Notes: a model not told the origin generated them from the sequence alone. Counted from the first letter of the stretch, positions 8,477-17,879 are shown. The stretch: DNA of 64,000 nt from Aquibacillus rhizosphaerae (GCF_030282825.1 NZ_JASTZU010000034.1:1-64000), one strand, 5' to 3'. Numbers and translations are program-made.

Positions 8477-9402
8477 GAAATGAACTAACATCCTTGCTTG
8501 AAAAATACGAACAACGAATTATAGGCCAAAGTAAGAATCTAAGACTACTACTATCTGCAATTCTCGCGGGAGGTCACGTATTAATTGAGGGGGTTCCTGG
8601 CACAGGGAAAACGCAGATGGTTAAAACACTAGCTAATTTGATTAGTGGAAAGTTTAATCGAATTCAATTTACGCCTGACTTACTTCCTAGTGATATCACA
8701 GGTAGTACAATTTACAATATGAAGGATAGTAGTTTTCAAACATTAAAAGGACCTATTTTCACAAATATCTTGTTAGCTGATGAAATTAATAGGACTCCCG
8801 CTAAGACCCAAGCAGCTCTCCTTGAAGCAATGGAAGAAAAACAAGTAACAATACAGGGAGAAACTTATCTATTACCTGATGTTTTTTTTGTAGTGGCAAC
8901 ACAAAACCCAATCGAATTCGAAGGTACTTATCCTTTGCCGGAAGCACAACAAGATCGTTTCTTGTTTAAATTAAATGTTGATTTTCCATCTTTTGAAGAA
9001 GAAGCGGTCGTATTGAAACAGGTGATAGAAGATAAAAACATATCGAATAATATAGAAGCAATTATTGATTTAGAAACATTTTTAGCGATCCGTAAAGAGA
9101 TTGAAGAAGTTACGATAAGTGAGAGTATCCTGCATTATATAATGCAAATTGTTCGGAATACGAGAGAGACTGAATCGATTCGTTTTGGCGCTAGTACACG
9201 GGCGGCAATTTCTATCGCAAAAGCTTCACAAGCGTGGGCTTATTTAGCTGGCAGAGACTATGTAACCCCTGATGATATTAAAATGGTAGCTAGACCAGGT
9301 TTAAGGCACCGTGTCCAGATATCCCCGCATATGGAATTGGAGGGAGCGACCGTTGACCAAATCATTGAAGAACTTGTGGGGTCGATTCCTGTTCCGAGGT
9401 AA
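8473..9402 (+). CDS. MoxR-family AAA+ ATPase
   Basis: A 309-residue AAA+ ATPase. Walker A is GVPGTGKT (K46), Walker B is LLADEINR, sensor 1 sits in ATQNPIEFEGTYPLPEAQ and the AAA lid follows. MoxR proteins act as chaperones that assemble or activate partner complexes and are nearly always encoded next to DUF58 proteins, as here. ATG at 8473 follows GAGGTGGAAGAAGG and overlaps the previous stop by four bases. The frame is open about 45 bases further upstream but without a better start. Confidence 0.92.
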   Translation: MRNELTSLLEKYEQRIIGQSKNLRLLLSAILAGGHVLIEGVPGTGKTQMVKTLANLISGKFNRIQFTPDLLPSDITGSTIYNMKDSSFQTLKGPIFTNILLADEINRTPAKTQAALLEAMEEKQVTIQGETYLLPDVFFVVATQNPIEFEGTYPLPEAQQDRFLFKLNVDFPSFEEEAVVLKQVIEDKNISNNIEAIIDLETFLAIRKEIEEVTISESILHYIMQIVRNTRETESIRFGASTRAAISIAKASQAWAYLAGRDYVTPDDIKMVARPGLRHRVQISPHMELEGATVDQIIEELVGSIPVPR

Positions 9403-10711
9403 AGGCATTTTACCAACGAAACGATTAATCGTCTTAATTATTGCAGTATCCCTGTCACTTATTGTTGTTACAGTATGGAATAAATCATTACTTTTTGTTA
9501 TTGGTGTAGACACTCTTGTATTGTTGTTAAGTTTAGTAGATTTAGCTGTCATTCCGAGTAAGCATGCCTTTCATTTTAACCGGACAATTCCCGCAGAACT
9601 GGAAAGAGGACTAACTTATTCGGTTCAGGTTAAAATTAAAAATTTATCAAATCGTCCCATCTCATATCGATTTATCGATGGATTGCCACAAAGTTTTAAG
9701 AAAGTTAATCCTGTTTTTGGAAAAGTTGAAAAAGAAGAAACAATGGTAGTTTCCTATCAAATTATTGCTCCTGTTAGAGGAAAGTACCAGATAACAAACT
9801 TACATTTTCGTTTCTCAAGCATGTTAGGATTATGGGAAAAACAATTTACCGTGGAACTTGAGGATACAGTGAAAGTAATTCCAGATTTGACTGATACAAA
9901 GCAATATTTAGAAAGCGCACAAAGATTTTTACAATACGAAGGTACGATTATTCGCAAGAGACAAAAGGGCGTAGGTGAATTTGCTAAAATCCGTAATTAT
10001 GTTGTTGGGGATGATCCAAGAAAAATTAATTGGCGGCAAACAGCAAAGTTGCAAGAAGTAATGACAAATGAATACGAGCCTGAGCATGGTAAATATATTA
10101 CAATCTTGATTGACTGTGGCCGGATGATGGGAGCAGAGCTTAAAGTTGGAAATCGATTGGAAAAAGCGTTGGAAGCTGTTCTTACAGTTGCAGCTGCTGC
10201 TCTGAAAAAAGGTGACTATGTTTCTGTCCTAGCGTTTTCAAAGGATATAAAAATGTATGTTCCACCGGCAAAAGGAATGGAGCACTTACAAAAGATTCTT
10301 CAAGCTATTTACAATCTACAAGTAGATGCCAATGAATCAAACTATGCTGCTGTTTTTCAATATCTTGAATCTGTTCAGAAAAAACGCAGCCTTATTTTAC
10401 TATTTAGTGATGTGCATACATTTCTTCATGAAGAAACTACGCTTATTTTCTTAAAACGATTGAGGCTTCGTCATTTGTTTTTCATGATTGGAATAGAAGA
10501 TCATACATTATTACAAAGAGTTAAAGATGAGCCGAGAAATGTACAAATAGCAATGATGAAAAGTATTGCTCAACAACAACAACAAATTAAAAAACGGGAA
10601 AAAAACAAATGGGAGAAACAAGGATTACAAATGATTGAAGCAAAAGAGGAACAATTAGCGATTGCAGCCGTCTCTTATTATATTGACACAATGAATCGAG
10701 ATCTGCTTTAG
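9353..10711 (+). CDS. DUF58 (vWA-like) protein, MoxR partner
   Basis: About 452 residues with two closely spaced N-terminal membrane helices (roughly residues 20-65) and a cytoplasmic DUF58 domain marked by VVGDDPRKINWRQTAK, followed by a von Willebrand A-like half (ITILIDCGRMMG). The TTG at 9353 is chosen because GGAGGGAGC lies eight bases upstream inside moxR; the genes overlap by 50 bases. DUF58 proteins are thought to be assembled by MoxR ATPases. It is the last gene of the operon, followed by a long inverted repeat that probably ends transcription. Confidence 0.85.
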   Translation: MTKSLKNLWGRFLFRGKGILPTKRLIVLIIAVSLSLIVVTVWNKSLLFVIGVDTLVLLLSLVDLAVIPSKHAFHFNRTIPAELERGLTYSVQVKIKNLSNRPISYRFIDGLPQSFKKVNPVFGKVEKEETMVVSYQIIAPVRGKYQITNLHFRFSSMLGLWEKQFTVELEDTVKVIPDLTDTKQYLESAQRFLQYEGTIIRKRQKGVGEFAKIRNYVVGDDPRKINWRQTAKLQEVMTNEYEPEHGKYITILIDCGRMMGAELKVGNRLEKALEAVLTVAAAALKKGDYVSVLAFSKDIKMYVPPAKGMEHLQKILQAIYNLQVDANESNYAAVFQYLESVQKKRSLILLFSDVHTFLHEETTLIFLKRLRLRHLFFMIGIEDHTLLQRVKDEPRNVQIAMMKSIAQQQQQIKKREKNKWEKQGLQMIEAKEEQLAIAAVSYYIDTMNRDLL

Positions 10712-10765
10712 AATATACCATTAATTAGGTGAGGAAATATGTAAGTTAACCTTTAAAACACTATT

Positions 10766-10836
10766 AAATCCGACGTAACTGCAATGTTTACTTCCACTCT
10801 GGGCAGTCGCTTTTCGTAGAGTTACGTCGGATTTTC
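10766..10836. terminator. Long-armed inverted repeat, probable bidirectional terminator
   Basis: AAATCCGACGTAACT (10766-10780) is perfectly repeated inverted at 10820-10834, giving 15-bp arms around a 39-base loop, with T-rich flanks. It lies between the convergent DUF58 and SpoIIM-like genes. The loop is longer than in normal terminators, so it could also be a small repeat element. Confidence 0.6.
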
Positions 10837-10867
10837 TATTAACTCTGAAGACTGCTTAACGAAACGT

Positions 10868-11863
10868 TTAACTTGTGTGTGGGGGAAGTGAGTTGGTGTT
10901 ACTGGAAAGTTTTTTATTTAACAAAAACTTTCCACTTATTATATAAAGGATTAGACCTAGAACTGTTACGAATGCGACAATATATTTTGTTTCAAGTGAA
11001 AAGGATGCGGGTGTAATAAACCCTTCAATTATCCCTGCAATTACAAATAAAGGAATGGTTCCTAACAAAAGTTGAACAGAACGTTGTGCTTGCCGTTTTA
11101 ATTGAAACACTCTGGAATACACACCAGGAACAAATAACTTATATCCCATTAATAAGCCGGCACCGCCTGCAATAAAAATAGCTGTTAATTCAATCATTCC
11201 GTGAGGTACAATATGAGCCCAAAATTCATAAGATTTTCCGTGATGCCAGAATAATCCTGCCAGAGCGCCAACGATAATTCCATTATAGATTAATAAATAT
11301 ATAGTTAGTAATCCGAATGTAATACCACCTGCAAAAGCTAGGACTGCAACTCGTATGTTGTTCGTCATTATGTAAGCTGACATAAAAGAAGAGTCAACTG
11401 CACCCGTATTTTCTCCCAATTGCTCTGGGGCTACACTTTGCGCCATTTCTGCAGGAAGTAAACTATAAAGATGGAGTGGTTCATTTAGTATGGTTATAAA
11501 ACTTGCTATTGCTCCAAATACAAATAAAATCATTGCAATTACAATGAATTTCCACTGCTCAAAAAGTAACCCTACAAATTTTGTGCTGAAAAAATGCTGT
11601 ATTTGTTTTAAACTTGAAATTTGATCTTTGTACAGTAAGTTGTGAGACTTTGATACGAGCCCATTTAAATAAGCGGTTACTTCTTCATTAGCAAAATATG
11701 TTTGACTATATGAAAGATTTTGGGTCGTTTTTTGATATAGACGATGAAACTGATCGATGTCCTGCCCGGTTACATGATTTCTTTTACTGTCAAGGGAGGA
11801 TAATAGTTGTTCTAATTGTTGCCAATCATTGCGATGCAATTTTATGAACTGTTTTACATTCAT
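10868..11863 (-). CDS. SpoIIM-family (DUF95) membrane protein
   Basis: A 331-residue protein: a soluble, helical N-terminal 95 residues, then about five membrane segments with the SpoIIM/DUF95 signatures (VLAFAGGITFGLLTIYLLIYNG, read in part, and HIVPHGMIELTAIFIAGGAGL). It is distinct from the true sporulation SpoIIM at 36372. In many bacteria and archaea a DUF95 protein is encoded beside an RDD protein and a MoxR/DUF58 cluster, and this is the arrangement here, with the RDD gene divergent. AGAAGGTGACACA precedes the ATG. A role in membrane-complex assembly is only inference. Confidence 0.8.
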   Translation of the reverse strand: MNVKQFIKLHRNDWQQLEQLLSSLDSKRNHVTGQDIDQFHRLYQKTTQNLSYSQTYFANEEVTAYLNGLVSKSHNLLYKDQISSLKQIQHFFSTKFVGLLFEQWKFIVIAMILFVFGAIASFITILNEPLHLYSLLPAEMAQSVAPEQLGENTGAVDSSFMSAYIMTNNIRVAVLAFAGGITFGLLTIYLLIYNGIIVGALAGLFWHHGKSYEFWAHIVPHGMIELTAIFIAGGAGLLMGYKLFVPGVYSRVFQLKRQAQRSVQLLLGTIPLFVIAGIIEGFITPASFSLETKYIVAFVTVLGLILYIISGKFLLNKKLSSNTNSLPPHTS

Positions 11864-11966
11864 TGTGTCACCTTCTTTTTTAGAGTTAATACATAGACCG
11901 AAGTCCGTAAAATTTTTAATAATACTCTTTATATTATAATAAGTAAGTCATAAAATAGAAACCTTT

Positions 11967-12794
11967 ATGGAAAAATTTACTATGAAAGTGGTGTTTACCA
12001 TTAATCAAGAACAAGTCAACATAAAAACGCCTGAATATGTATCCTTACAATTTCAATCAGCAGGACTAGGAAGTAGATCAGCAGCATTTATTATTGATCA
12101 GCTTTTATTGTTAATTACAAATATTTTAATAGTACTTACATTTATTTTTGTGGTTGATGCACCGATTGCTTATGTAACTGGTGTGAGTTTACCACTTGCA
12201 ATTACGATAATACTAATATTTGTTACTAGAGGTGGGTATTTTTTTATTCTGGAGTATTTCTTTGGTGGTAGGACTGTTGGAAAGAGATTATTAGGAATAA
12301 GAGTTATCCAAGAAAATGGACATAGCATTACTTTACTATCTAGTTTCATCCGTAATTTGATAAGGTTAATTGATTCACTTCCAGTAGCATATTTTGTAGG
12401 TATTGTTATGATTTTTTTTCACTCTAAACATAAAAGATTAGGGGATTTGGTAGCTGGAACAATTGTCGTTCATGAACGGTCCATTAAGAAAAAGAGCAAA
12501 GTAACCGCTATTGAAAAAGAAATAGAAAAAAGAAACTTGAGTAAAAATAATCTTATCATTAACGAATCCTCATTAAAATCGTTTGATATGAAAGATTGGA
12601 AACTATTAAAAACATATAGTAACCGATTAATGCAACTACCAGTAGCAGAAAGAAATCAAATGACTAGGAAAGTAGCAGGAATCTTGTTTCCTAAGCTAGG
12701 AATTGACTATAGTAAATTTAATAGCCACCAATTAGAAAATTCATTGTTAATATTATATTTAACTCTTAAAGATGAATGGGAGTTTGAACTTTAG
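11967..12794 (+). CDS. RDD-family membrane protein
   Basis: RDD-domain protein of up to 275 residues. The signature Arg occurs in GLGSRSAAFIIDQ, and three hydrophobic segments plus GGRTVGKRLLGIRV and HKRLGDLVAGTIVV complete the domain; a charged soluble C-terminal 95 residues follows. The start is uncertain: the ATGs at 11967 and 11982 have no clear ribosome site, whereas an ATT at 12000 is preceded by AAAGTGGTG and would give a protein starting at NQEQVNIKTPEY, where I expect homologues to begin. It is divergent from the SpoIIM-like gene and probably works with it; RDD proteins are otherwise only partly characterised. Confidence 0.8.
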   Translation: MEKFTMKVVFTINQEQVNIKTPEYVSLQFQSAGLGSRSAAFIIDQLLLLITNILIVLTFIFVVDAPIAYVTGVSLPLAITIILIFVTRGGYFFILEYFFGGRTVGKRLLGIRVIQENGHSITLLSSFIRNLIRLIDSLPVAYFVGIVMIFFHSKHKRLGDLVAGTIVVHERSIKKKSKVTAIEKEIEKRNLSKNNLIINESSLKSFDMKDWKLLKTYSNRLMQLPVAERNQMTRKVAGILFPKLGIDYSKFNSHQLENSLLILYLTLKDEWEFEL

Positions 12795-12819
12795 AATCTA
12801 ATAAGAAAAATAAAAAAAT

Positions 12820-12866
12820 AAGTCATTTTTCTACAAATGTCGAATTTAGTAGAAAAATGACTTTTT
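12820..12866 (+). terminator. Strong terminator after RDD gene
   Basis: AAGTCATTTTTCTAC pairs perfectly with GTAGAAAAATGACTT (arms 15 bp, loop 14 bases), followed by TTT. It separates the RDD gene from the BMP/kinase pair. Confidence 0.85.
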
Positions 12867-12933
12867 ATGTACCTAAAAGTAATATAATCCGGTATAATCG
12901 AATGTGTAAGGAATGTTGAGAGGGGAATCGCAA

Positions 12934-13932
12934 ATGCAACAATCAAAACAACTAAGAATAATATTATGTATTGCAACGGTTGTTGTTACAATAATTACAG
13001 TTGTAATTATCTTAAAATCGAAAGAAATTATGAATGCCTTAGAATTAGGTGCTGATGAAGAAAATACAAACATTGTTGTTATGACATCTGATGTTATCAA
13101 TGATCAAAGTTGGGGCGGGCTAGCTTATAAAGGAAAGCTTAGAATGGAAGAACAGTTCCCAGTGAATGTAGAAATGGTCAGTGAGTTAACTACGGAAAAT
13201 TTGATGCAAGAAGCTTTGAGCGATACATTAGAAGAGAATCCCAACATAGTTATTGGACACGGACGGGAGTTTTCCGAAGTTTTTACGGAAATAGCACCAA
13301 GTCATCAGAATGTCCAGTTTATTACAATACATGGTGACGCTACATATGAAAATCAATCTGTCTATACATTTGATCAAAATGAAATAGAGTATTTCGCAGC
13401 AATTATTGCGGCGATTAAAACAAAAACAAATAAAATTGGGCTAATTGATGCGTATGAGGCCAGAGAAAAAAATCCAGGGTTTGAAAAAGGTATCGAGCAC
13501 TATAACCCTGATGCTACATTTTATTATGATGTGGTGAAAAGCAGGAATAATGGAAAAAAAGCTGTTCAAATCATGGAAGAAATGATTAATGATGGTGTTG
13601 ACGTAATATACTCAAAAGGTAATGCTTATAACCAGGATGTCATTAATATGGCTAAAGAAAAAAGTATTTATGTAATTGGTTACCTTGAGGACCAATCCTA
13701 TATGGGGAAGGATGTTGTACTCACAAGTATAATAAACGATGTACCTCAAGCATATATTGCAATTTTATCTGATTATTTTAGTGAAACTGGTATCCCATCA
13801 GGCAAAACTATCTTGAACGAGAACGATGGAGTCTATCATATGTCACCTTTTGGTCCGATGGTAACGGAAGAAGAAACTGACTTTATTCATTCTGAAATTG
13901 ATAGATTGAGAGAAGAAAACAATACTTTTTAA
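12934..13932 (+). CDS. BMP-family substrate-binding protein, membrane-anchored
   Basis: A 332-residue protein with the BMP (basic membrane protein)/Med-type periplasmic-binding fold: NIVVMTSDVINDQSWGGLAYKG at the start of the domain (quoted in part), IGLIDAYEA, a DGVDVIYSKG segment and VIGYLEDQS. Relatives bind nucleosides in ABC transporters, and B. subtilis Med is a transcription regulator of comK. The N terminus is a single hydrophobic helix (about residues 8-27) without a lipobox Cys, so it is probably anchored rather than lipidated. No ABC transporter genes are nearby; instead a sensor kinase starts 27 bases downstream, suggesting this is its ligand-sensing partner. The ATG at 12934 follows AGAGGGGA. 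Confidence 0.8.
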   Translation: MQQSKQLRIILCIATVVVTIITVVIILKSKEIMNALELGADEENTNIVVMTSDVINDQSWGGLAYKGKLRMEEQFPVNVEMVSELTTENLMQEALSDTLEENPNIVIGHGREFSEVFTEIAPSHQNVQFITIHGDATYENQSVYTFDQNEIEYFAAIIAAIKTKTNKIGLIDAYEAREKNPGFEKGIEHYNPDATFYYDVVKSRNNGKKAVQIMEEMINDGVDVIYSKGNAYNQDVINMAKEKSIYVIGYLEDQSYMGKDVVLTSIINDVPQAYIAILSDYFSETGIPSGKTILNENDGVYHMSPFGPMVTEEETDFIHSEIDRLREENNTF

Positions 13933-13959
13933 TAAAGTTAAGCAGTTAGGAGAATTGAA

Positions 13960-15756
13960 ATGAAGTTTAGTTTAGAAAAGGTATCATTTCGAAATCGAAT
14001 ACTAACAATCCTCCTACTAATTACCTTTTTATTTAGTAGTTTTGCTCTTGTTCTTGTGCATTCAATTAGTGATGTCAGTGATGTGACTAGCAAAATTAAC
14101 AATGAAAATATTCCTAATATTGGTTGGTTGTCCTATTGGGAAAAGGAACTGGATATTAAGGAGTATATGGTTAAAAACTATATGGAAAATGATTTTGAAG
14201 TTGATTTTATTAGCACCTATGAATTAAATGAATTGGAAAGTAATAAGCAATGGAGAGACAAACATGGACCCGTCCCAGAGTCATTAGAAGATATTTCCTT
14301 GGATATTGATTTCCTTGATTTTATGATTATAAATAATGTGAATGGATTACTTGCATATAATGACCTTAATGCGGCGAAATCTTATATAAATGAAAATTTT
14401 TTACCGCAATTAAATAGCATAAGACAAGAGATAATCGTTAAGAAAGAAAAGGAAATGGAGTTACTGGAAGGAAACACTGGTGCGTTTCCTTCCATTATTG
14501 AAAAGTCCTTGTGGTTGTTAATTTTATTATTATTGGGATCTATTATTTTATCTATTGTTTATTCCATTCGAATTAGTGCTAACTTAACAAAACCGGTTGC
14601 CAATATGATAGAAAATGTAAACAGAATTGCAAATGGCAATTATGGATTAACACTGGAACAGTCCAAACAGGTGGAGTTAGCACAACTAACACAATCTATC
14701 AATCAAATGTCATTGAGCTTAAAAGATTCTTTTCAAACAATTATCACAGAAAAGGTAAAGACGGAACAAATATTTGATTCACTACCGATTGGCATTATTA
14801 CCGTTGAAAAATGCACTTCTCATTTTGAATTAAATAGTACAGCAATAGATTTTTTGCAAATGGATGAAAATAAATTTAATAAGTTGATCAATAGGGAATA
14901 CCAAGGAGATAATCAAGCGTTTTGGCAGGTGCTTCTGAGTAGAGAAAACTGTCATAATAAAAAAATTAACTATGTCAAAGAGAAAACTCTTTATCAGATG
15001 ATGGTTTCTCAAACTGAAATCATTGATCGAAGTCATAATGTTACAGGTAGAGTATTCTACTTTGTTGATATTACTGATTTTGAAGCACTAACAAAAAGAA
15101 TGCATCAATCTGAAAAACTTGCACTTCTCGGTGAAATGGCTGCAGCATCTGCACATGAAATACGCAATCCATTGGCCGTTATTCATGGATTTATATCATT
15201 AATGAATACATCCATGTCTGAAGAAAACAAAAGTCAATATCATATTCCCCTATTAATAAAAGAAGTTGACCGGTTGAATCATATTGTGGAGGATATGTTG
15301 TTAATGGCAAAGCCTAGCGAACCTATTATCGAAAAAGGAATGATAAAAGAAGCTGTTGATGATATATTACCATTAATTTCTAATTCTTCGGATATTGAAT
15401 TCAATGTCGATATCGATGATATCCCCATTTTAGTTGATTTAAAACAGATGAAACAAGTACTACTAAATTTAATTCGTAATAGTATGGAAGCTGTAGAGAA
15501 GGATGTTAAAATTACGATTTATTCACAGGTTGAGAATGATAAGTATCAATTGTATATAAAAGATAATGGTCCAGGTATCTCTGAAACTATTCAATCTCAG
15601 TTGTTTGAGCCATTTTTAAGTTCAAAAGAGAGTGGAACAGGTTTAGGGTTAAACATTGTCAAGCGGATTATAGAAAACCATAACGGTAAAATAAAATTAA
15701 TAAATACTAGTGAAAAAGGAACAACCTTTTTAATAGAATTACCGCTAGCAATCTAG
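13960..15756 (+). CDS. Orphan membrane sensor histidine kinase
   Basis: 598 residues: membrane helix 1 (about 13-32), an extracellular domain of about 150 residues, membrane helix 2 (about 185-203), HAMP (about 205-260), a PAS-like segment (about 265-375), HisKA with phospho-acceptor His399 in AHEIRNPLAVIHGF, and an HATPase domain with NLIRNSMEA, DNGPGIS and GTGLGLNIV. The H-box resembles that of KinA-KinE-type phosphorelay kinases. No response regulator lies beside it, so it may feed Spo0F/Spo0A or an unlinked regulator (inference). The preceding gene encodes a membrane-anchored BMP-type binding protein, probably in the same transcript. Confidence 0.9.
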   Translation: MKFSLEKVSFRNRILTILLLITFLFSSFALVLVHSISDVSDVTSKINNENIPNIGWLSYWEKELDIKEYMVKNYMENDFEVDFISTYELNELESNKQWRDKHGPVPESLEDISLDIDFLDFMIINNVNGLLAYNDLNAAKSYINENFLPQLNSIRQEIIVKKEKEMELLEGNTGAFPSIIEKSLWLLILLLLGSIILSIVYSIRISANLTKPVANMIENVNRIANGNYGLTLEQSKQVELAQLTQSINQMSLSLKDSFQTIITEKVKTEQIFDSLPIGIITVEKCTSHFELNSTAIDFLQMDENKFNKLINREYQGDNQAFWQVLLSRENCHNKKINYVKEKTLYQMMVSQTEIIDRSHNVTGRVFYFVDITDFEALTKRMHQSEKLALLGEMAAASAHEIRNPLAVIHGFISLMNTSMSEENKSQYHIPLLIKEVDRLNHIVEDMLLMAKPSEPIIEKGMIKEAVDDILPLISNSSDIEFNVDIDDIPILVDLKQMKQVLLNLIRNSMEAVEKDVKITIYSQVENDKYQLYIKDNGPGISETIQSQLFEPFLSSKESGTGLGLNIVKRIIENHNGKIKLINTSEKGTTFLIELPLAI

Positions 15757-15770
15757 TGAGCTTAAGAATA

Positions 15771-15803
15771 AAAAAATACTGATTACGTAATCAGTATTTT
15801 TTT
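15771..15803 (+). terminator. Perfect-palindrome terminator after kinase gene
   Basis: AAAAAATACTGATTAC is followed at once by its reverse complement and a T7 run. Confidence 0.9.
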
Positions 15804-15964
15804 ATGGTTTATCCTCTTTATATCCTATTAGAACCATTTTTAAAGAAATTAGCACTATTTGATTGTGAACACACTAACGTTAATATAGGGAAGGTTTTTG
15901 GTTCTTTGTATAGAAATTACTTATAAGTATGGTTAATTAACTATGTATATAAGCGGGTGTACAG

Positions 15965-17429
15965 ATGAATTGTTCAAAATGCAGAAGAAATTTTAATAGT
16001 TATTATAATAAGACAGAGTCTTACGAAAATATGCTTTATGTTGAGAAACATTTTAGTCAATGTGCTAAGTGCAAAAAGGCATATAAAAAATATATGAGTC
16101 CTAACTTACTAGTATCTATGACTTCGTTTATCAAGGGTTTGTCAACGGTTGCTCGAATTATTATTGTAGCAATACTTTTTTTGTTAATAAGTTACCTATA
16201 CAACTGATGGAGTAAACAAAATTCTTGATTGGTGGAATAACCAAAGCAGTAGTGATGAGCAAAGTATCGTTGAGATAGAGAAGTTTGGAATTGGAAATAA
16301 CCTAAATATAGTATCAGAAAATAACGGTGTAAAATTAACAATCACCAATGTGTTAGCTGATGCTTTTCAAACATACATATTTTTTGAGATAGAAGATTTA
16401 GAAGAAAACCGACTGTTTACGATTGGCACCTCCCCATCTATTTCTATGGGAGATAAGTCGTTAGGTTATGTTCAGCCAGACAGAAGTTTAACTGATGTTT
16501 CTGCAATTGGAGCAAATAAGTTAAGAGGAAAAATTGCCATGGAACCATTAAAAGAAGATAAAGCAGAAATTGATTTAGAAATAAAAGAGCTTATAGAAAT
16601 TGTTAAATCTAAAACAGGTGAATTGGGAACAGAAAAGACGGGTCAAAAAAGTGTTCAAGGCAATTGGTCCTTTACAGTTCCGATTGAAAAACAAGAAATA
16701 ATAAAAAAAGAAATTGGTTTTGATACGGTAATGGAAGGGCACCCTATAACATTTGATACATTAATAATAGCTCCAACAGTAACCTTTCTAATGTATAATC
16801 ATATGGTTAATGAAGACCATCGTGATAATGTTTTTCTCTTTAACGCGTTGAAGACAGAAAAGCAAACATATGAATTAGAAAATTCAAGTGCTTATCCTAA
16901 CGAATCGAATATTGGTCGTGAATGGCATTCACAATACACAGCGTTTAAAACTATGTACTATAATATTCAGGATTCATTCAATTTAAATTTGGCTATTATT
17001 CAAGAACAAATACCTGTCGATCAAGAATTTAGTATTGATCCACATAAAGCTTTCCCTCAAACATATGAGTTTTTAGGAACAAAACTAGTAGTAAATAAGT
17101 CAGAAGAAGAAAAAAAATTGTTATTTGAGATTAATTATAATGACAATCGAATTTTTGAGCAATTGGATATCGAATTATATTTTCAGTCAGGAATTTCACG
17201 TTCTTATTACGAAACAGCTGGTGTATATGTAAATGAAAGGGGAGAAGTTCAAAATCAAGAAACTTTGAACGATATTGGGGGAAAAGATAAGATTAGATTT
17301 TACCCAACTGAAATAGAATTTCATCTCGAAAATGAAGAGCCTATATTACCTACAGGATTTAAAATTCATACATATCAAGTTACTAAATTTCTTGATGAAC
17401 AAGTGCATTTAGAATTGAAGAAAAAATGA
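15965..17429 (+). pseudogene. Zinc-finger/DUF4179 membrane protein, frameshifted
   Basis: Two in-line pieces look like one gene. The first (15965-16207, 80 aa) has CSKC and CAKCKK cysteines like an anti-sigma zinc-finger head and a membrane helix (about residues 55-78), then stops at TGA. The second, in the +1 frame and open from 16191, reads TDGVNKILDWW and runs through KLTITNVLADAFQTYIFFEI to 17429, the extracellular DUF4179 domain seen behind such a head in Bacillaceae proteins. Removing one base between 16191 and 16205 would join them into about 488 residues. Either the gene is broken, the assembly has a one-base error, or the downstream part starts separately at GTG 16350. No ECF sigma gene is adjacent. 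Confidence 0.7.
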
Positions 17430-17456
17430 ATAGATTAACGTTTCAGATGATTTAAT

Positions 17457-17497
17457 GGAACACAGAATACCCCCCTTTTGGAAGTGTTCTGTGTTCC
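17457..17497. terminator. Inverted repeat between convergent genes
   Basis: GGAACACAGAA pairs with TTCTGTGTTCC around a 19-base loop. There is no long T run, so it is a weak or bidirectional terminator between the DUF4179 and DUF5634-like genes. Confidence 0.5.
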
Positions 17498-17501
17498 TAT
17501 A

Positions 17502-17810
17502 TTAGTGTAATATTTTATTAAAGGCTTCATCCAAACTCATAAAATTATGTTTATCTAACTGTTGTGGCTCATCTGTCTCAATTGCCCATTTTTCCTCTAT
17601 AAGTGCTAATTTATCGCTATCGTTTTTATTGAACTGTTGATGTATCATATAAGCCTTATCATCTTTTTTAATAGTATACCCAATAAAATACTGATTTTCT
17701 GGCCCTTCTTCTTCAAACATACCGATTTCGTCTAAATCATAAGTCTCCATTAGTGATTGGAAAGTTTCCTGTAGGTTAGTGATTAGCTCTTCTCGTGCTT
17801 TATACTGCAT
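17502..17810 (-). CDS. DUF5634-like small protein
   Basis: A 102-residue soluble acidic protein. The pattern ELITNLQETFQSLMETYDL, then EEEGPENQYFIGYTIKKDD and YMIHQQF, matches what I recall of the DUF5634 family found in Bacillaceae; its function is unknown. GGAGAAATATT precedes the ATG. It is followed by an inverted repeat and preceded, on the same strand, by a tiny hydrophilic ORF about 70 bases upstream. Confidence 0.7.
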   Translation of the reverse strand: MQYKAREELITNLQETFQSLMETYDLDEIGMFEEEGPENQYFIGYTIKKDDKAYMIHQQFNKNDSDKLALIEEKWAIETDEPQQLDKHNFMSLDEAFNKILH

Positions 17811-17879
17811 AATATTTCTCCTTTAAATTTTGTCTAACTTTTAAACGTCAAAAAGGATAAACCTAAGCGTCTTAATTGT

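Noticed and set aside
16170-16210. Programmed ribosomal frameshift in the DUF4179 gene
   Set aside because: There is no recognised slippery heptamer in 16191-16205, and a shift at the T7 run would hit a stop; sequence error or mutation is simpler.
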